In this document: piece after piece, positions 13,746-24,656 of the stretch | Numbering within the stretch: position 1 is the first letter of the stretch | How the letters are laid out: every line of letters starts with the position of its first letter | Assembly (NCBI GenBank): GCA_964036045.1 | Contig: OZ038385.1 | Location: 32,082,641-32,146,640, forward strand | Source: Eutreptiella sp. 'Long Island Sound 2002' | Lineage: Eukaryota > Euglenozoa > Euglenophyceae > Eutreptiales > Eutreptiaceae | Reading direction: 5' to 3' | DNA: 64,000 nucleotides | The notes under the pieces: model-generated | What the model was told of the DNA's origin: nothing | What the model saw: the letters and a program-made list of their open reading frames with translations, nothing else | The model's database searches: none | Position numbers and translations under genes: made by a program

Positions 13746-14272
13746 TTCCGCAATTGAGCTACGTTTTCCTCATTCTTGAACAAGGCATCCTCCATGATGT
13801 ATTTCAAACTAATCAGCTCATTTGTGCGGACGTCCCAGACTGTCCCCCCAATGACCCCCCTCTGGCTCCCATTATTTTGTGCATCATGAGGAAGGCGGTA
13901 TTGTCCAGGGATCCCGTCTCGAAGGGCACATTGTTTCAGACCATTTGCTGTGGTCGCTTTCAAAGCGGTCAAATGGAAAGAAGTGACCATGTCTGCAGCA
14001 GAAGAGGCAGGGCAAGTATTTTCCTCAGGTGGTGGTGGGGGGTTGGGATGTTGTTCAAGCCTCTGTTTGAGTAGCAGGCATTCCTGCATGGCGATCAGGG
14101 GCTTCATTTTCCAGCCGCAAACATTTGCATTTTCTGTGACTTTTGCCATCACTCTGAGAACTTCATGGATGTGCGAAGAGCATTCAGTGAGAACCTCGTA
14201 AGAAGTGATCCACCAAGAGAGAGTATTTGGATCATCTTGATCCTGCTCAGGGCACTCCCAGGGTGCTGATCG
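13736..14272 (-). CDS. Unrecognised protein fragment
   Basis: An open minus-strand frame reads through about 178 codons, ending at a stop at 13736; its upstream limit is unclear. The composition is protein-like: charged and hydrophobic residues alternate, for example the motifs WWITSYEVLTEC, CGWKMKPLIAMQECLLLKQ and LFKNEENVAQLRKQA. A proline/glutamate linker lies in the middle. I do not recognise the family. It abuts the right end of the GCGACTTGCGCC repeat element, so it could be either a host exon or part of a mobile element. No initiator or splice site was fixed with confidence. Confidence 0.4.
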   Translation of the reverse strand, partial: RSAPWECPEQDQDDPNTLSWWITSYEVLTECSSHIHEVLRVMAKVTENANVCGWKMKPLIAMQECLLLKQRLEQHPNPPPPPEENTCPASSAADMVTSFHLTALKATTANGLKQCALRDGIPGQYRLPHDAQNNGSQRGVIGGTVWDVRTNELISLKYIMEDALFKNEENVAQLRKQA

Positions 14273-14465
14273 AGATGTTGTGTTTCCAATATGCCTGGGT
14301 TGATTTCATTGCTGCTGCAGTCAAGTCCACCTGAGTCTGCCTGGAACGAAATGATATGCAGTGATCCAGTGTATGGCGTACATTTTTTACAGGTTCGCGC
14401 AAACTGCAAACCCCGGCAGCAACGGGGTACCAAACCCCACTGGGAAGCAGGCATTCCCTGTGCAG

Positions 14466-14622
14466 TGCACAACCAAGTGATCCTGGCGATGCGCCTCGCA
14501 TACGTGAGGACGCTGAAGTGCACAAACTCAACCATGAACCCACCCACGGCCACGAGCATGGGCACAATCCTGAGCAAAGCCACACTCATGAGCATGGCCA
14601 CAGTCACGACCACGGCCCTGAG
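14466..14622 (+). CDS. Histidine-rich exon, probable metal-binding loop
   Basis: The open frame carries 12 histidines within about 35 residues, in the alternating pattern GHEHGH, SHTHEHGHSHDHG, ending in GPE directly before a GT (14623) that would serve as a splice donor. A plausible acceptor (CTGTGCAG) precedes 14466. Such loops bind zinc, nickel or cobalt and are known in CDF and ZIP transporters, CobW/ZNG1-type metallochaperones and UreE. No transporter or GTPase motif was found beside it, so the family is undetermined. The frame stops at 14632-14634 if not spliced, which supports the exon reading. Possible downstream acceptors occur near 14750 and 14773. Confidence 0.4.
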
Positions 14623-15058
14623 GTATTTGACTGATTTGCTGATGCTTGTGGGCCGTGCATTGCTGACTGGTCGTCCCTGCCGCAGCCCTGACCAACCCCT
14701 TGTCTGTCCGTGCGTCCCTCCATCTTTGCGGCCTGTCTTCTTGTCCGTAGGTGTGCCCTGCCTGTGTCCCCAGGTCCACTGCACCTGCCCGAATAGTAAT
14801 TTCCATGGGATGGGCACTCGCGTTGTGTGTCCTGGTGCTGGAGGCCCATTTCGGGCCATTTGACTTGGGGAAGGTGGTTGGGGGGTGGGGGTGTTCCTGT
14901 GAAGGGGCTCTGATCCCCTCCCCCTCCCCAGCAAAGTGCTGTTCAGATTCCATACTTGCTTTCAGCAGTTTTGCGCAAAACACAAATTCAAAGTAAAGGT
15001 CCAAAAAAAAAAATAAGGACTGTCAGACCAATGCGTTCTACAACAACTGCAACGTCCT

Positions 15059-15661
15059 ATGCTCCCAAAGCCACAGGTAAAACAGGGGAAATTGTCCAGA
15101 CTTAATGAACTGCTGTTAGCCCATGTGCCCGTCGTATGCACACAGCCCCATCTGTTTGTGTCCCAGGCCAATGAGTGCTTTTCCCCTATGTTCCCCTGCG
15201 AGTGCACCAACACCAACCCATTGTACCTGCCCCTCTGGCTTGACGAAGACCAGCCCCAGCCCCCGCAGCTGCCCCAGGCTTTGGATCCATTGTGGAGCCT
15301 GGAGCACCAGCGGGCGTCGCCCAACATGAGCTCCCCTCTCGCCCCTTTCATTGACCCCTATGAGCCCTCTTCCGGACCCATGAAGACCGTCCGGCCTCAG
15401 TCCTCCTCCGCCAACGGCCCAACCAATCCTGGGAAGCCCCGCCCCCGCCCTCTGCCAACTCTGAGCAGGGGCCTGCGGCCCGCGAAGAAGAAGCTGCCCA
15501 CGGCCACCGCCGGGAAGACTGCACGGCCTGAGCCTGACGAGCCCGCCCCATCCATCTCCGATCCCATTATGGCGCCTCCGACGTACCGGGATGCTACGGC
15601 TCATGCAGCCCACTGGCTGTCAGATTCTTTCAGCGATTCCGAAGAACCTACTGTCCAATAA
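15059..15661 (+). CDS. Proline-rich protein or last exon
   Basis: A 200-codon frame ends with a stop at 15659-15661. The N-terminal third is mixed (LSRLNELLLAHVPVV). The rest is rich in Pro, Ser and Ala with basic patches (RPAKKKLP) and an acidic serine tail (SDSFSDSEEP) that resembles casein-kinase-type sites. Low complexity of this kind suggests an intrinsically disordered region. It could be the final exon of a gene that includes the His-rich exon 0.4 kb upstream, but no continuous splice model was established. No enzyme motif is visible. Confidence 0.35.
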   Translation: MLPKPQVKQGKLSRLNELLLAHVPVVCTQPHLFVSQANECFSPMFPCECTNTNPLYLPLWLDEDQPQPPQLPQALDPLWSLEHQRASPNMSSPLAPFIDPYEPSSGPMKTVRPQSSSANGPTNPGKPRPRPLPTLSRGLRPAKKKLPTATAGKTARPEPDEPAPSISDPIMAPPTYRDATAHAAHWLSDSFSDSEEPTVQ

Positions 15662-18577
15662 CGAGGTGGTCTGATTATTTTGCATGCGTATTATATTGCA
15701 TGCGTAACAATCCCCCGCCCCTTGTTTGCTTGATTTTGCGCCGAGGGATTTGCATAACTGGGGGAACAACAGTGTGGGGAGAAGTAAAGTGCAGGATTGC
15801 CGGCATGCTTGACCGCCCAAAGTAGAGGCGCGGGGTGCGGGGGAGATGCATGGCCAATAAATTCGGGCGGATGCGTCCAGCTGGAGTGTATGCCGACAGC
15901 GGCTTCAAAATATACCCCAAGCCTAGATTTGTGTGCCCGGCGTGTGTTAATGCTTTTGTGACCGTGTCTCCAATGTCCATCACTGCAGTACCACCCAATA
16001 CAACCACCAACCTTCCGAACCAACTCTCAGCAAGCCACCACAATCCTCTGCAACGTTTGTGTATCCTGTGTGTATCCCGTCACCTGTGCATCCCACCAAA
16101 TTTTTGTGTGTCTTGATAGGCCCGATACACACCAACTGGATGTCTACTCAGGCAAGCAAGGGTGATCCCCCCCAATACAACACAATTGTCTGTGAGTACT
16201 GCCGTATCGGCTACACCAGGACGAGGTGTCGTGCGGGAAGTTGGTGTCATCAAGTCCTGGTCATCAAGTGTGTTTCCCCAGGGCATCAGCCATTTACCTT
16301 TCCACAAGCCCCATGCCCATGCCCACGCCATATCGATTATCGATTTGGGGGTGTTGTTCGCAATGATTGGGATTTGGGGAGCATGTGGTGGAGGTTTTGG
16401 GTGGGGGGATAGCTTTTTAGGGTGCCTGCTAGTGGTCATGGCATGAGGACCCCCCGCCTGAAAAAGTGAATTGGTGTTGGCCTCAGAACGTGCATGATTT
16501 CACCAGATACCGCTCTAAATACATCAAAACTGCCTTTGAAGATCCAGTTGCCGTGGGCTGACCCGATTTGTTGCCTTCTTGAGGTTGCAGTGCAGGTGCA
16601 GTGTCTTTCCCTGTGTTTGTTGAAGAAGGGGTGAGGTCTGAATCGAGCTGTGGATTCCTCACTTGCAGCGTCAAATGCAGCAGAGCAAGTTGTTGTGGAG
16701 TGTGCGCCCGTCTGGTTCGGTGCATCGGTGTCATGTGCCAGTGCAATCCAGGGCATTCCTGCAGAGGTCGCTGTTAGTGCTGATCTGCAGTGCAGGATTT
16801 TGTGTGTTTGAATTTTTGGGTGGTTCGTCATTTATCCATACCATTGGGCCACGGCATTGGGGCGAATGTGAGGCACAGGAAGGGCATTGGTGCAGGTGTC
16901 ACAATGGGACAACCACAGTGTAGGTCCTGGTACAAGATGAGTTGTGCAACGCTCTGATGTCCGTTTCTTTTGAAAGCGAATGCCAGTAACAAGAATGTAG
17001 CGCCTGCATGCCTGGCAAAGGTGCAGAAACCAGGTGAGTTTGCAAAAGCACCTCAAAGGATATGGTCCCTCACTGGGTCTATCTCGGTCGGCATTCAGTG
17101 AAGACGCATTCTGTGTGCCAGCCAGCAGCCGCTAATATGACAGCAACCCCTGCAACTATGGCAGTGCTAAACAGCATGAAAAAAAGTTTTGTTTTATTTG
17201 CATGGGTGCAATCTCCCAGAGTTAACCACATGTCGTGTACATACTTGACTGTGTCACTAATCGCGACGGTACACCACAACTCTATCACAAACCCGACCAC
17301 TGCTTGACCACGGCTGAGAAGGGAGCCTATCTGTTTTTGTACCCTCTGCCCCTTTCTCACTGTCCATTCAGGTGTTTACATACGCTAACTTGTGTGCGGC
17401 TGTAACCTTTCAGTTTCTGGAAATCTTGTTTTTGGTCTCATGGAATCGCCACAACAACATACTCCATCCACAAAAGGTGGCCCAGCAAGAGGAATTAATA
17501 AATAATTAAATCCAGACACCTCACCGGGGTTCGCACTGACCAGCTGGCATTGGGACTGGCCACTGGACCGCTTGATGTTGTAGTTGCATGCATGGTACCA
17601 GTGTGGGTAAGGCTTTGAGTGATCCTGCATTGTGCGTTTTCAGCTGATTTACAGAGTGACTCAATTCCTGCTTCTGTTCTGTTGTGAGACCATGTTTGTA
17701 ACCATTTATTGACCTGAAAATCCAGGCCACAGGCCACCGTTGACATGTGTTTGCACTAACTCCACTTGCATTCGGAGATTGGCAGTCATTCCATGTGGGT
17801 TCTCCACTGCATTCATGAATGGCAGCACATGACGCCTTAACTGTCATTGCCCATATGCCTTGCACGGCCATACAAAAATGCACTGTGGTACAAGTTTTGG
17901 AGAGCATGCGAAATCAAGAAGAAGCCTTCAACAGCTGTTTTCATCGGATGAAAAATTAGGGATGCAAGCTGTTATTGAATCTCGGGGATGGACCCTTCAA
18001 AGTTGTAACACCAAAGAGTATGGATGCTCAAGTTGGTCTCAGCATACGCGCTGCCCTGTATTTTTTTTTTTGATAACCTCGCATTTTGGTGGCATTGCAG
18101 GTGGGAGATGATATGTGTGTTAGGTTTTTCTGTCTACGTTCATATGTGCATATTGGCACACAACAGGTAAATTCATTGTATGGCAATGCGACTCACTTGG
18201 GCAATGTGCACCACATCTATTAGGAAATGTAAATTCCGTCATACCTGGTTGCTGGATTGTACATGGATGGCTTCTGTGTTGTTGGTCCTCATATTACACG
18301 TCCCTATGCCCAGGTTAGCTCAGCTTCATGGCAACCATTGGAATGGTTCTAGGAGTGTATTTGGTGCATTTTCGCTCTTCAAGATTCTGTTCCCCAGTTA
18401 CTGAAGACGTCTTGCCGCAACCAGCCCAGCCATGTCTTATTTGGCCGTTATTGATGCTGTCACTGTGATCGATTTGAGGATGTAGATGGAGTTGAGGAGG
18501 AATTTAGCAATAAGTATTGAACTCCCCCTCCAGGGTTCTGAAGGTAGGTGTTTCCATATGACAGAGTTGGTACGTGA
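15662..18577. other. Mostly unassigned; one membrane-type frame
   Basis: The only suggestive coding piece is a minus-strand frame at 17079-17360, noted separately. The rest contains short frames without recognisable motifs and no clear repeats. Confidence 0.35.
17079..17360 (-). CDS. Possible membrane-protein exon
   Basis: This 93-codon frame contains two hydrophobic segments of transmembrane length (around VVGFVIELWCTVAIS, and LFFMLFSTAIVAGVAVILAAAG) separated by a polar loop with cysteines. The frame is bounded by stops with no clear start, as expected for one exon of a membrane protein. I do not recognise a family, and the opposite strand is also open, so the call is weak. Confidence 0.25.
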   Translation of the reverse strand: MRKGQRVQKQIGSLLSRGQAVVGFVIELWCTVAISDTVKYVHDMWLTLGDCTHANKTKLFFMLFSTAIVAGVAVILAAAGWHTECVFTECRPR

Positions 18578-19181
18578 GAAGTTGTGCTGGGTGACATACA
18601 CCCCCCAAACCCCCCCCCCCCCCGCCCATTTTTCTACCCCAAGATATGCGCCTCACAATGATGAGCATGCCATCAATGTTGGGACCCCCCTGGTCTGCTA
18701 ACCCCCCTTTTCCACTTCTTGTTTGGAGGGGAGTCAACATCATAAACCGGGTAGGCAGCCCTCCCGCGCAAGCACTTACAGCCACAGCATGCCACGGCAA
18801 GCCATGGCTTGCCGCAGCACTAGATTTTCAGAAATGTAAATGTGGGGTTTGCAGCATGCCATAGCACGTTGTGGCATGCCACAGCATGTCGTAGCGTGCT
18901 GCAGTGTCTTGGGATTTCTGAATGCTCCTTGTACAGCTCTACATGTCTACTCTTGTCCCACAGAAGGCATCCTTGTTGTTTGATGTCAACTCCTACCGCA
19001 ACACCTGAAGGTGATATCTGCGGATTCTCTGTATTATCCTCCATTGCTGCCTGTTTTGTGCAGTGGGCCGCGCTCTACATGCCATGTCGAGAGGGCATCT
19101 AGTTGGATGGGATTCATTTGACCCATGATCATCTCAAGACAGGGAATGACTGTTTGCGCCATTTGGCAATCATGCATGTCA
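18578..19181 (+). repeat. Dispersed 0.6-kb repeat, copy 2
   Basis: A direct copy of 5246-5853. The sequences before 18578 and after 19181 are unrelated to those around copy 1, so the boundaries are sharp. No gene lies inside. Confidence 0.9.
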
Positions 19182-19934
19182 ACGGATTATTGCCGTGTGG
19201 ATCCGTAATGTATTGGTGCCAAGACCCCTGACTATGGAGAAACAGAAACAGTGGGCCAACACAGCGGCTTGGTGGATCTTCGTGAATGGTGAGAAGTCGA
19301 TTGACACTGCCTACTGCCAGGAGAGCAGCTGCATCTGAGGGCTTTGTCCCAACCCCCCCGCCCCCCCATGTCCTCACTGACTGTATATCTTTGACTAGTT
19401 ATTTTCTGTACATGCAACAACTTGCCTTGTGCCACCACATTTGCACATCAGGTTTGCTTGTTCTGCCATTCTGGCTTAGCCCACCACCCGTTTTTGCCTC
19501 ATTTTTTGGGTCATCGTGGATGCCCAATGTACATTGAGAGATGCACACCAGCACTATGTTTTTGCACAAATTTCATCCAAAAAAGTATTGTTTCCCCATA
19601 GCGCACAATCTAGCATGGTGCCGAATGTGATTGTAGAATCATGCATTTGGACTGATGCAACAATGTTTTGCTCAACGTAACCTCACACAGGCAGCAATCA
19701 AGGGGTTTGAATTTCAATTTGCTTGTATTTGCCAATTAACGCAGTCGATGGGCGATGAATTTCTGTTGCCAATGGGTTCATTGTGGTAATGCCTGCAGAG
19801 CACAGCAACAAGATTTGCACTGCCATTTACACTGTCTGCTGTTGAGATATTTGCAAAAGATCCGGAAAATTCCAGCAATGCCTGCTGGGTCCCAAGACCT
19901 CTGGCAGGGAAGGTCAGAGAGGTATGTGGTCGTT
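19182..19934. other. Unassigned region
   Basis: Nothing beyond short frames was recognised. Confidence 0.35.
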
Positions 19935-20346
19935 GTACCCCGCCCCCCCCCTTGGATAAGCTACGCCAAAGTCCCAAATTAATACGGTCCCTACGCCTAC
20001 TGTAGCTTGGACACGGGTGTAGCTTGTGCGCGACACATACAACTACCAACGTCGGGCACCCACGTTCAAAAAGAGAGGATTGCATGGTGAGCTGGTGCAA
20101 GAAAGGGGCATATAATGCACAAACATCCCCAAAATCAGAGCTATCTGGGTCAAGTGGGCAAACACTCACAACAAATGTGTCCATGACTCTATGTGACTCG
20201 CAAATCCGTCACCAAACCCATGTCTTATGTGGCTGCACTACGTTTGGTACCGAATTAAAATTAGGTCCCAAATTAATACGGTCCCTACACCTACTGTAGC
20301 TTGGACAAGGGCGTAGCTTATACAAGGCGGGGGGGGGGGGAGGGTA
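19935..20346. mobile_element. MITE-like element with paired inverted and direct repeats
   Basis: The left end reads TACCCCG, a C run, then CTTGGATAAGCTACGCC. The right end, on the other strand, reads TACCCTC, a C run, then CTTGTATAAGCTACGCC, so the ends form inverted repeats of about 35 bp. Just inside, a ~57-bp sequence containing CCCAAATTAATACGGTCCCT is repeated directly at 19971-20030 and 20265-20324. The interior lacks coding capacity. The size and ends fit a non-autonomous DNA transposon. The repeated TA at both edges could be a target duplication but is too short to prove. Confidence 0.55.
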
Positions 20347-21659
20347 GTAAAACCAGCCACAGTGGGGTGATAAAACAATCCCCCTTGCCTTGTGTCATCT
20401 GCTGCAGTAAACTCTACATTGATATCGATACATGCAAACGGATGGCGGCATTGATGGGGGTGTGCAGCACTGATTGCCAGATGCACCACAGAAGGCATGC
20501 AAATGACCATTGCCGGCGGTTGCGGTGGATGAGCAGCCAGCGAGACACACCTTGCTCTCTTCAAGCAAACTGAACACGCCTGTCCAACCCAGGGACACCA
20601 AACCTCTGAGTTGCATGTTGACAGCTGAGGCCACAGGGTCCGTGAGCAGTCTGTTGAAAGGACTGCTTTTTTGACGGCGGCCGATGGAGATGGAGATATG
20701 GCTGGCCGACGTATGCCACTGCTTTTGGAGACCAACTGCAGACGGGACGATTGCTGTATGATGTCTCAAATCGCCAACCAGCCCGGCTCAGGCAGGTGGG
20801 AGCGGGTAGGGGGCAAAAGATGAGCTGACTGAAGTGGAAAACTGCGAGCAGAGCAACTCTGAGGTCCTGCTAATCCGTCCATTTCTTTTATTACTGGTGC
20901 GTGTTCACCCCTAGGGTTGGTATGGGAGGGGGCAGTGCTGCAACTTTTTTTTTGGTGTTTTTCGGGAATTCACCACCTATCATGGACCTGAGCTCACTAG
21001 TGCATTCTTCACTGCTGTGTGCCCCGGTTTAGGGATACATGCTGCCTTTTGTGCCAAGCCGGTAGGCACCAAGGCAATTGGCAAGGCCTAGAATGCTGGG
21101 AAACAACTCCGGTGAGTTGTGGCCAAGAGTGTTTCCGTGGCCCCTGAAAACAAAGAGCACCCCAAGAAGGGTCAGAAGTGGTATGACCATTTGCCCAGTG
21201 TGCTGGGCCAATGGCACAATACATCAATCTCCTCCAAGCTTCTTTGATGGGCAGCCAACTCGTCACAAAGATGCAACGATTCATAGCCACATGAGCAACC
21301 ATCTTTTGGAAAAACCAAAGCCCATGCATGTGTAGAAACACTGTTTTGTTGGAGGCGTTGCAACATTGGCCCGACCAAGGAAGCGCCACAAAGTGGTTGT
21401 CAAATGTGGAATCTAACGGCCCATACTGGCACTGCAATCAATGGCATCAACAAACCAATGGAGCCCTTTGCCATCGTCACTACCAATAATAGATATGTGG
21501 CGGCGCGTCCAAGACAAACCAACAATTGTATGACTGATCCCCTGACTGTTTTCGTACTTTTTCATCATGTTCAAGTGGGACACAATGTATGTTAGCGCCG
21601 TAGTCTATGCCTGTGGCTCACCAATCTCATTGTGGTACATTTTGTAGTTAATCCGGGCA
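20347..21659. other. Unassigned region
   Basis: Several mid-length frames occur on the minus strand (20238-20769, 21009-21437), but none has a recognisable domain and neighbouring frames are equally open. I see no RNA gene. Confidence 0.35.
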
Positions 21660-21900
21660 ATAATATCTGTCGCAGCCGCGGACAAAATCAGCAGTGGATA
21701 TGCGTAGACTGGCTACATCATCCCTGCGGTTTAGGGAGTCTCTGGCGCTTCAGAGCGCGGAAAAGTTTTTTGACTTTTTGGCGCAAGCCGCGTACTTTTT
21801 TTTTTTGTAACAAAAGAAACAAGCCGAATTTTTTTTGTTTTTTTCTCAAAAACGCAACTTCTTTTTTTTTTATTTTGCTGTAGGTCGCGTAGACAAATCG
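21660..21900 (-). repeat. Reverse copy of the 12.4-13.7 kb repeat family
   Basis: Read on the minus strand, this piece has the same order as 12600-12800: T/A runs with CGGCTTGCGCC-type words, then one diverged 86-bp unit containing GCTGATTTTGTCC. It lies immediately downstream of the minus-strand coding fragment at 22016-22576. Confidence 0.7.
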
Positions 21901-22015
21901 TTGAGATTGAAGAAAAAATAGATACCCAGAAAGTGATTTTGCGGCCGATTGTTTGGCTTGTTGGTGAAGTTCCCAATTGTGAACCAAAGTGCTCCCATAG
22001 TTGTGCAGCCATCCC

Positions 22016-22576
22016 TCAAGGGAACTCAAAGTTAGATGCACCAAGTTGATTTTTTTTGCGATTCCTGCTTGAAAGCAATCCCGGTGTACACTTTGAGAAG
22101 TCCGTAAGAGCACACCTTGATGCGCCTACATTCTCCGGTAAGAGATTTGTGGCATAGCCATCAAGGACATTGGACTCGGAAACATTTTTGAAACATTCCA
22201 CCACTTTTTTGAACATGTTTGTATGCAAAGCCATGCATTTGGCCAACTGTAAGTTGTATTGATCCCACGTGGATTGGATACGTAAGCGCAACTCTTCATC
22301 TCCAAGAGGTCGTTTGAAATTATCATGAATGACTTTGTGTTCTTGGTTGCCGAATGCATCATGGAAGACCTTAGACACGGGCGCAAACCAATTGTGCCTT
22401 TTCCATTCCAAGTTTTTGACAGCCACCTTCTTGTCTTCAAAGCGGAGCCTGGCGAGAACCAACGGTTCTACAAAAGTCAGAAGTGGATGTGGAATAGTTC
22501 CGGGTTTTTTGAAGAAGTCTGTAGAGATCAGCAGCTTGGTAGATGAGTTCAATGCCTGCGGTTTGGTTGCCATCAT
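22016..22576 (-). CDS. Unrecognised protein, 186 codons, possibly transposon-derived
   Basis: This minus-strand frame has a protein-like composition, with charged amphipathic segments such as LRLRIQSTWDQYNLQLAKCM and FKKVVECFKNV and a Met-Met start. A PAxx-type or zinc motif is not seen. It is immediately followed by the repeat family at 21660-21900, so it may be a fragment of the protein encoded by that element. No family could be assigned. The downstream end runs into a T-rich tract, and the stop may reflect decay. Confidence 0.4.
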   Translation of the reverse strand: MMATKPQALNSSTKLLISTDFFKKPGTIPHPLLTFVEPLVLARLRFEDKKVAVKNLEWKRHNWFAPVSKVFHDAFGNQEHKVIHDNFKRPLGDEELRLRIQSTWDQYNLQLAKCMALHTNMFKKVVECFKNVSESNVLDGYATNLLPENVGASRCALTDFSKCTPGLLSSRNRKKNQLGASNFEFP

Positions 22577-23356
22577 TGCAAATGATCAATTATTTTTTTT
22601 GCTGGGTGGATGCACGATCAACCTCATAATTATCAATCTGTTTTTCTTGAAAAAACGCAAGGAGCAAATGCGGTACGCAAGTTGCATTCCAAAACTTTTA
22701 AAACCACAGTGTGTGTCCAAAAGTTTTTGCAAAACTTTGAGCAAAGTCACCGTCACCCAAAGTCTCGATATAGTCTCCAGCGTGGGATCAAACAATCGAG
22801 CAACACAAAAAAACGGCTAAAACGCCTTTCGGTGAATTGTACCCTCATCGGTTCCCTAAAGCGAGGTGATACGGCGTCCGAGTATGAAACATCCATTCAC
22901 AAACATGGACAAATTCTCCAATGTATCATGGAAAAGCCTCCTCGACGGGCTTCACGGCGGCAATCACTTTCAATCTATTCTACAAAGTAGAGCAACACTG
23001 AGCTGAAATATGAACACCACCACGAAGCACATTGAACAACCATGTCCGCAATAGCAAAGGCGGCGCCAAACTGCCTTAGTGCTTTTTCACCATCACGGGA
23101 TCAATGCGCTAAGTGCTAGCATACTTATATCTCAATGCGTACACACACTCACCAATTCTTGCTCACTGTAATTGCATTGAAAGATCTGTTGCTACATAAA
23201 TGGCATACTATGGTCAATGGAAATGAGCCAGCTACATATACTATTGCCGATAATGGGTTTTCCTGATCAATTGGGAAAACCCTTCAAATTGCAAGTTCTC
23301 GAGAACGTTGGTTTTCTTTGTGGGAGTGCCCATTGACAAAGGCTCCTGACATTCTA
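22577..23356. other. Unassigned AT-richer region
   Basis: Short T and A runs and short frames only. No supported gene. Confidence 0.35.
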
Positions 23357-23778
23357 GGTTTTTCTAGGACAGGCCCAGATTACGATTTTTTTTGTTACGA
23401 TTTTACGGCATTTTTTTTTAGGATTTTACGGCGTTTTTTTACGATTTCGTTACGATGCTTCGGGAGCATTCACTACCCTACCTTCCCATGTTTTCACTTA
23501 TTTTCAAGCCTAAAAATTGGCAATAGGGGCAAGGGACGTGCATATCTCAATGATTGTTGTGTATGTAGGGACGCGGTGGCTTAGAGAAGTGAGCATGTGG
23601 ACCAAAAAAAAGGAGACCCTCCACTCCTGGTCCGCGGCATCGAAAACCGGCCGCCCACGGCCGCTTCCTCCCCCTACGCATGGTTTGGATCCAAGAACAC
23701 GATCCAGGGAAGAGGATGTTTGCATGTAGGGGAGGCCTTGTAGAAGAAGAAGAGGGACCCCGGCACTCAAGGGTTTGG

Positions 23779-23854
23779 GAAGACGAGGGAAGAGGTGGAA
23801 GACGAGGGAAGAGGTGGAAGACGAGGGAAGAGGTGGAGGACGAGGGAAGAGGTG
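23779..23854 (+). repeat. 19-bp minisatellite, 4 copies
   Basis: Four tandem copies of GAAGACGAGGGAAGAGGTG, the last with one change. It lies within the deleted hAT element, just beyond the 3' end of its transposase remnant. Confidence 0.95.
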
Positions 23855-23866
23855 GAAGTCGAGCCA

Positions 23867-24279
23867 CTAGAAACGTCCTTCAACGTCACCGTTCACGAAG
23901 AGTGCCACGGCACAGCGACACAAATCAGGGCGCGTGTTGCCCCGATTCGGGTCATCCAGCAAACTAGCAAGGCTGAATGAGCGCTCCACATCCGCGCTGG
24001 TCACTGGCATCCCAAGCAGTGCCACCAACAGTTCCGACAGTGGACCTGACACGGCTGACAAAACTGCATTGCATCTTCAACTTGCTTGGCCTTCTGGCTG
24101 TCCATGTTGACATAGAGGTCCCAATCAGCCCGCATTGTGTCGGAGAAACCAAAGATCTCCTTATTTTTCTCCCACGTTGTATCGCGGAGTGGCAATTGCT
24201 TGGGATCAAATACTTGCAAAGTTGGGGCACAAACAGGGGGGTCCACATGGCAAAAATCAGCAACATGGGGGGGGACCAA
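23867..24279 (-). pseudogene. hAT transposase C-terminal remnant
   Basis: Two minus-strand frames, joined by at least one frameshift near 24020-24060, cover the last ~130 residues. The 3' part (23867-24061) holds the diagnostic hAT dimerisation motif PVTSADVERSFSL, preceded by LLVALLGM. The 5' part (24001-24279) reads FDPKQLPLRDTTW and LYVNMDSQKAKQVEDAMQF. The catalytic DDE region is missing. The protein would bind transposon ends and dimerise, but this copy cannot be active. It is the main evidence that the surrounding inverted-repeat element belongs to the hAT superfamily. Confidence 0.8.
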
Positions 24280-24656
24280 AGGCTAGAAGTCAGGGGGGTC
24301 CAGAGGCCAGTGTCCTTTTTTTTTTGGCACAGGATAGTGTTCCCTTCTTTTTGCCCATGGAGACAAAGAGCGAAAAGGAAAAAAAATTGTCTGCCACATA
24401 AACATCACAGCCACGCATGCACACGCAACAAAGGAGTTGTGGGCAGGGAAGGCAATGGGGAAGGGGCAAAGGGGATAGGGAAGGGGAAAGGGGGAGGGGG
24501 CACAGTGACAGTGAGGTGGAGAGGAGAGATGTACCGTACAACACAGCGCCAAAAGCGATAAAAAAATCGCCGAAAATTACGCAAATTACGAAAATTACAA
24601 AATTACGAAAATTACGAAAAATTACGATCGTAATCTGGGCCTGTCCTAGGTTTTTA

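Larger units (their letters stand above)
23365..24648 (-). mobile_element. Deleted hAT-family transposon with intact ends
   Basis: The 22-bp terminal inverted repeats are perfect: 23365-23386 begins TAGGACAGGCCCAGATTACG, and 24627-24648 is its complement. The flanks GGTTTTTC (23357-23364) and GGTTTTTA (24649-24656) form an 8-bp target duplication with one mismatch, the length expected for hAT elements. The subterminal zones on both sides are full of TTACGA/TCGTAA words, likely transposase-binding sites. Inside are remnants of a hAT transposase on the minus strand and a small minisatellite. At 1284 bp the element is too short for a complete transposase, so it is non-autonomous. Confidence 0.9.

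Noticed and set aside
16162-16446. Plus-strand frame with a HAHAHA motif and a hydrophobic tail
   Set aside because: Short, unsupported by splice sites or homology; the hydrophobic tail comes from G-rich sequence.
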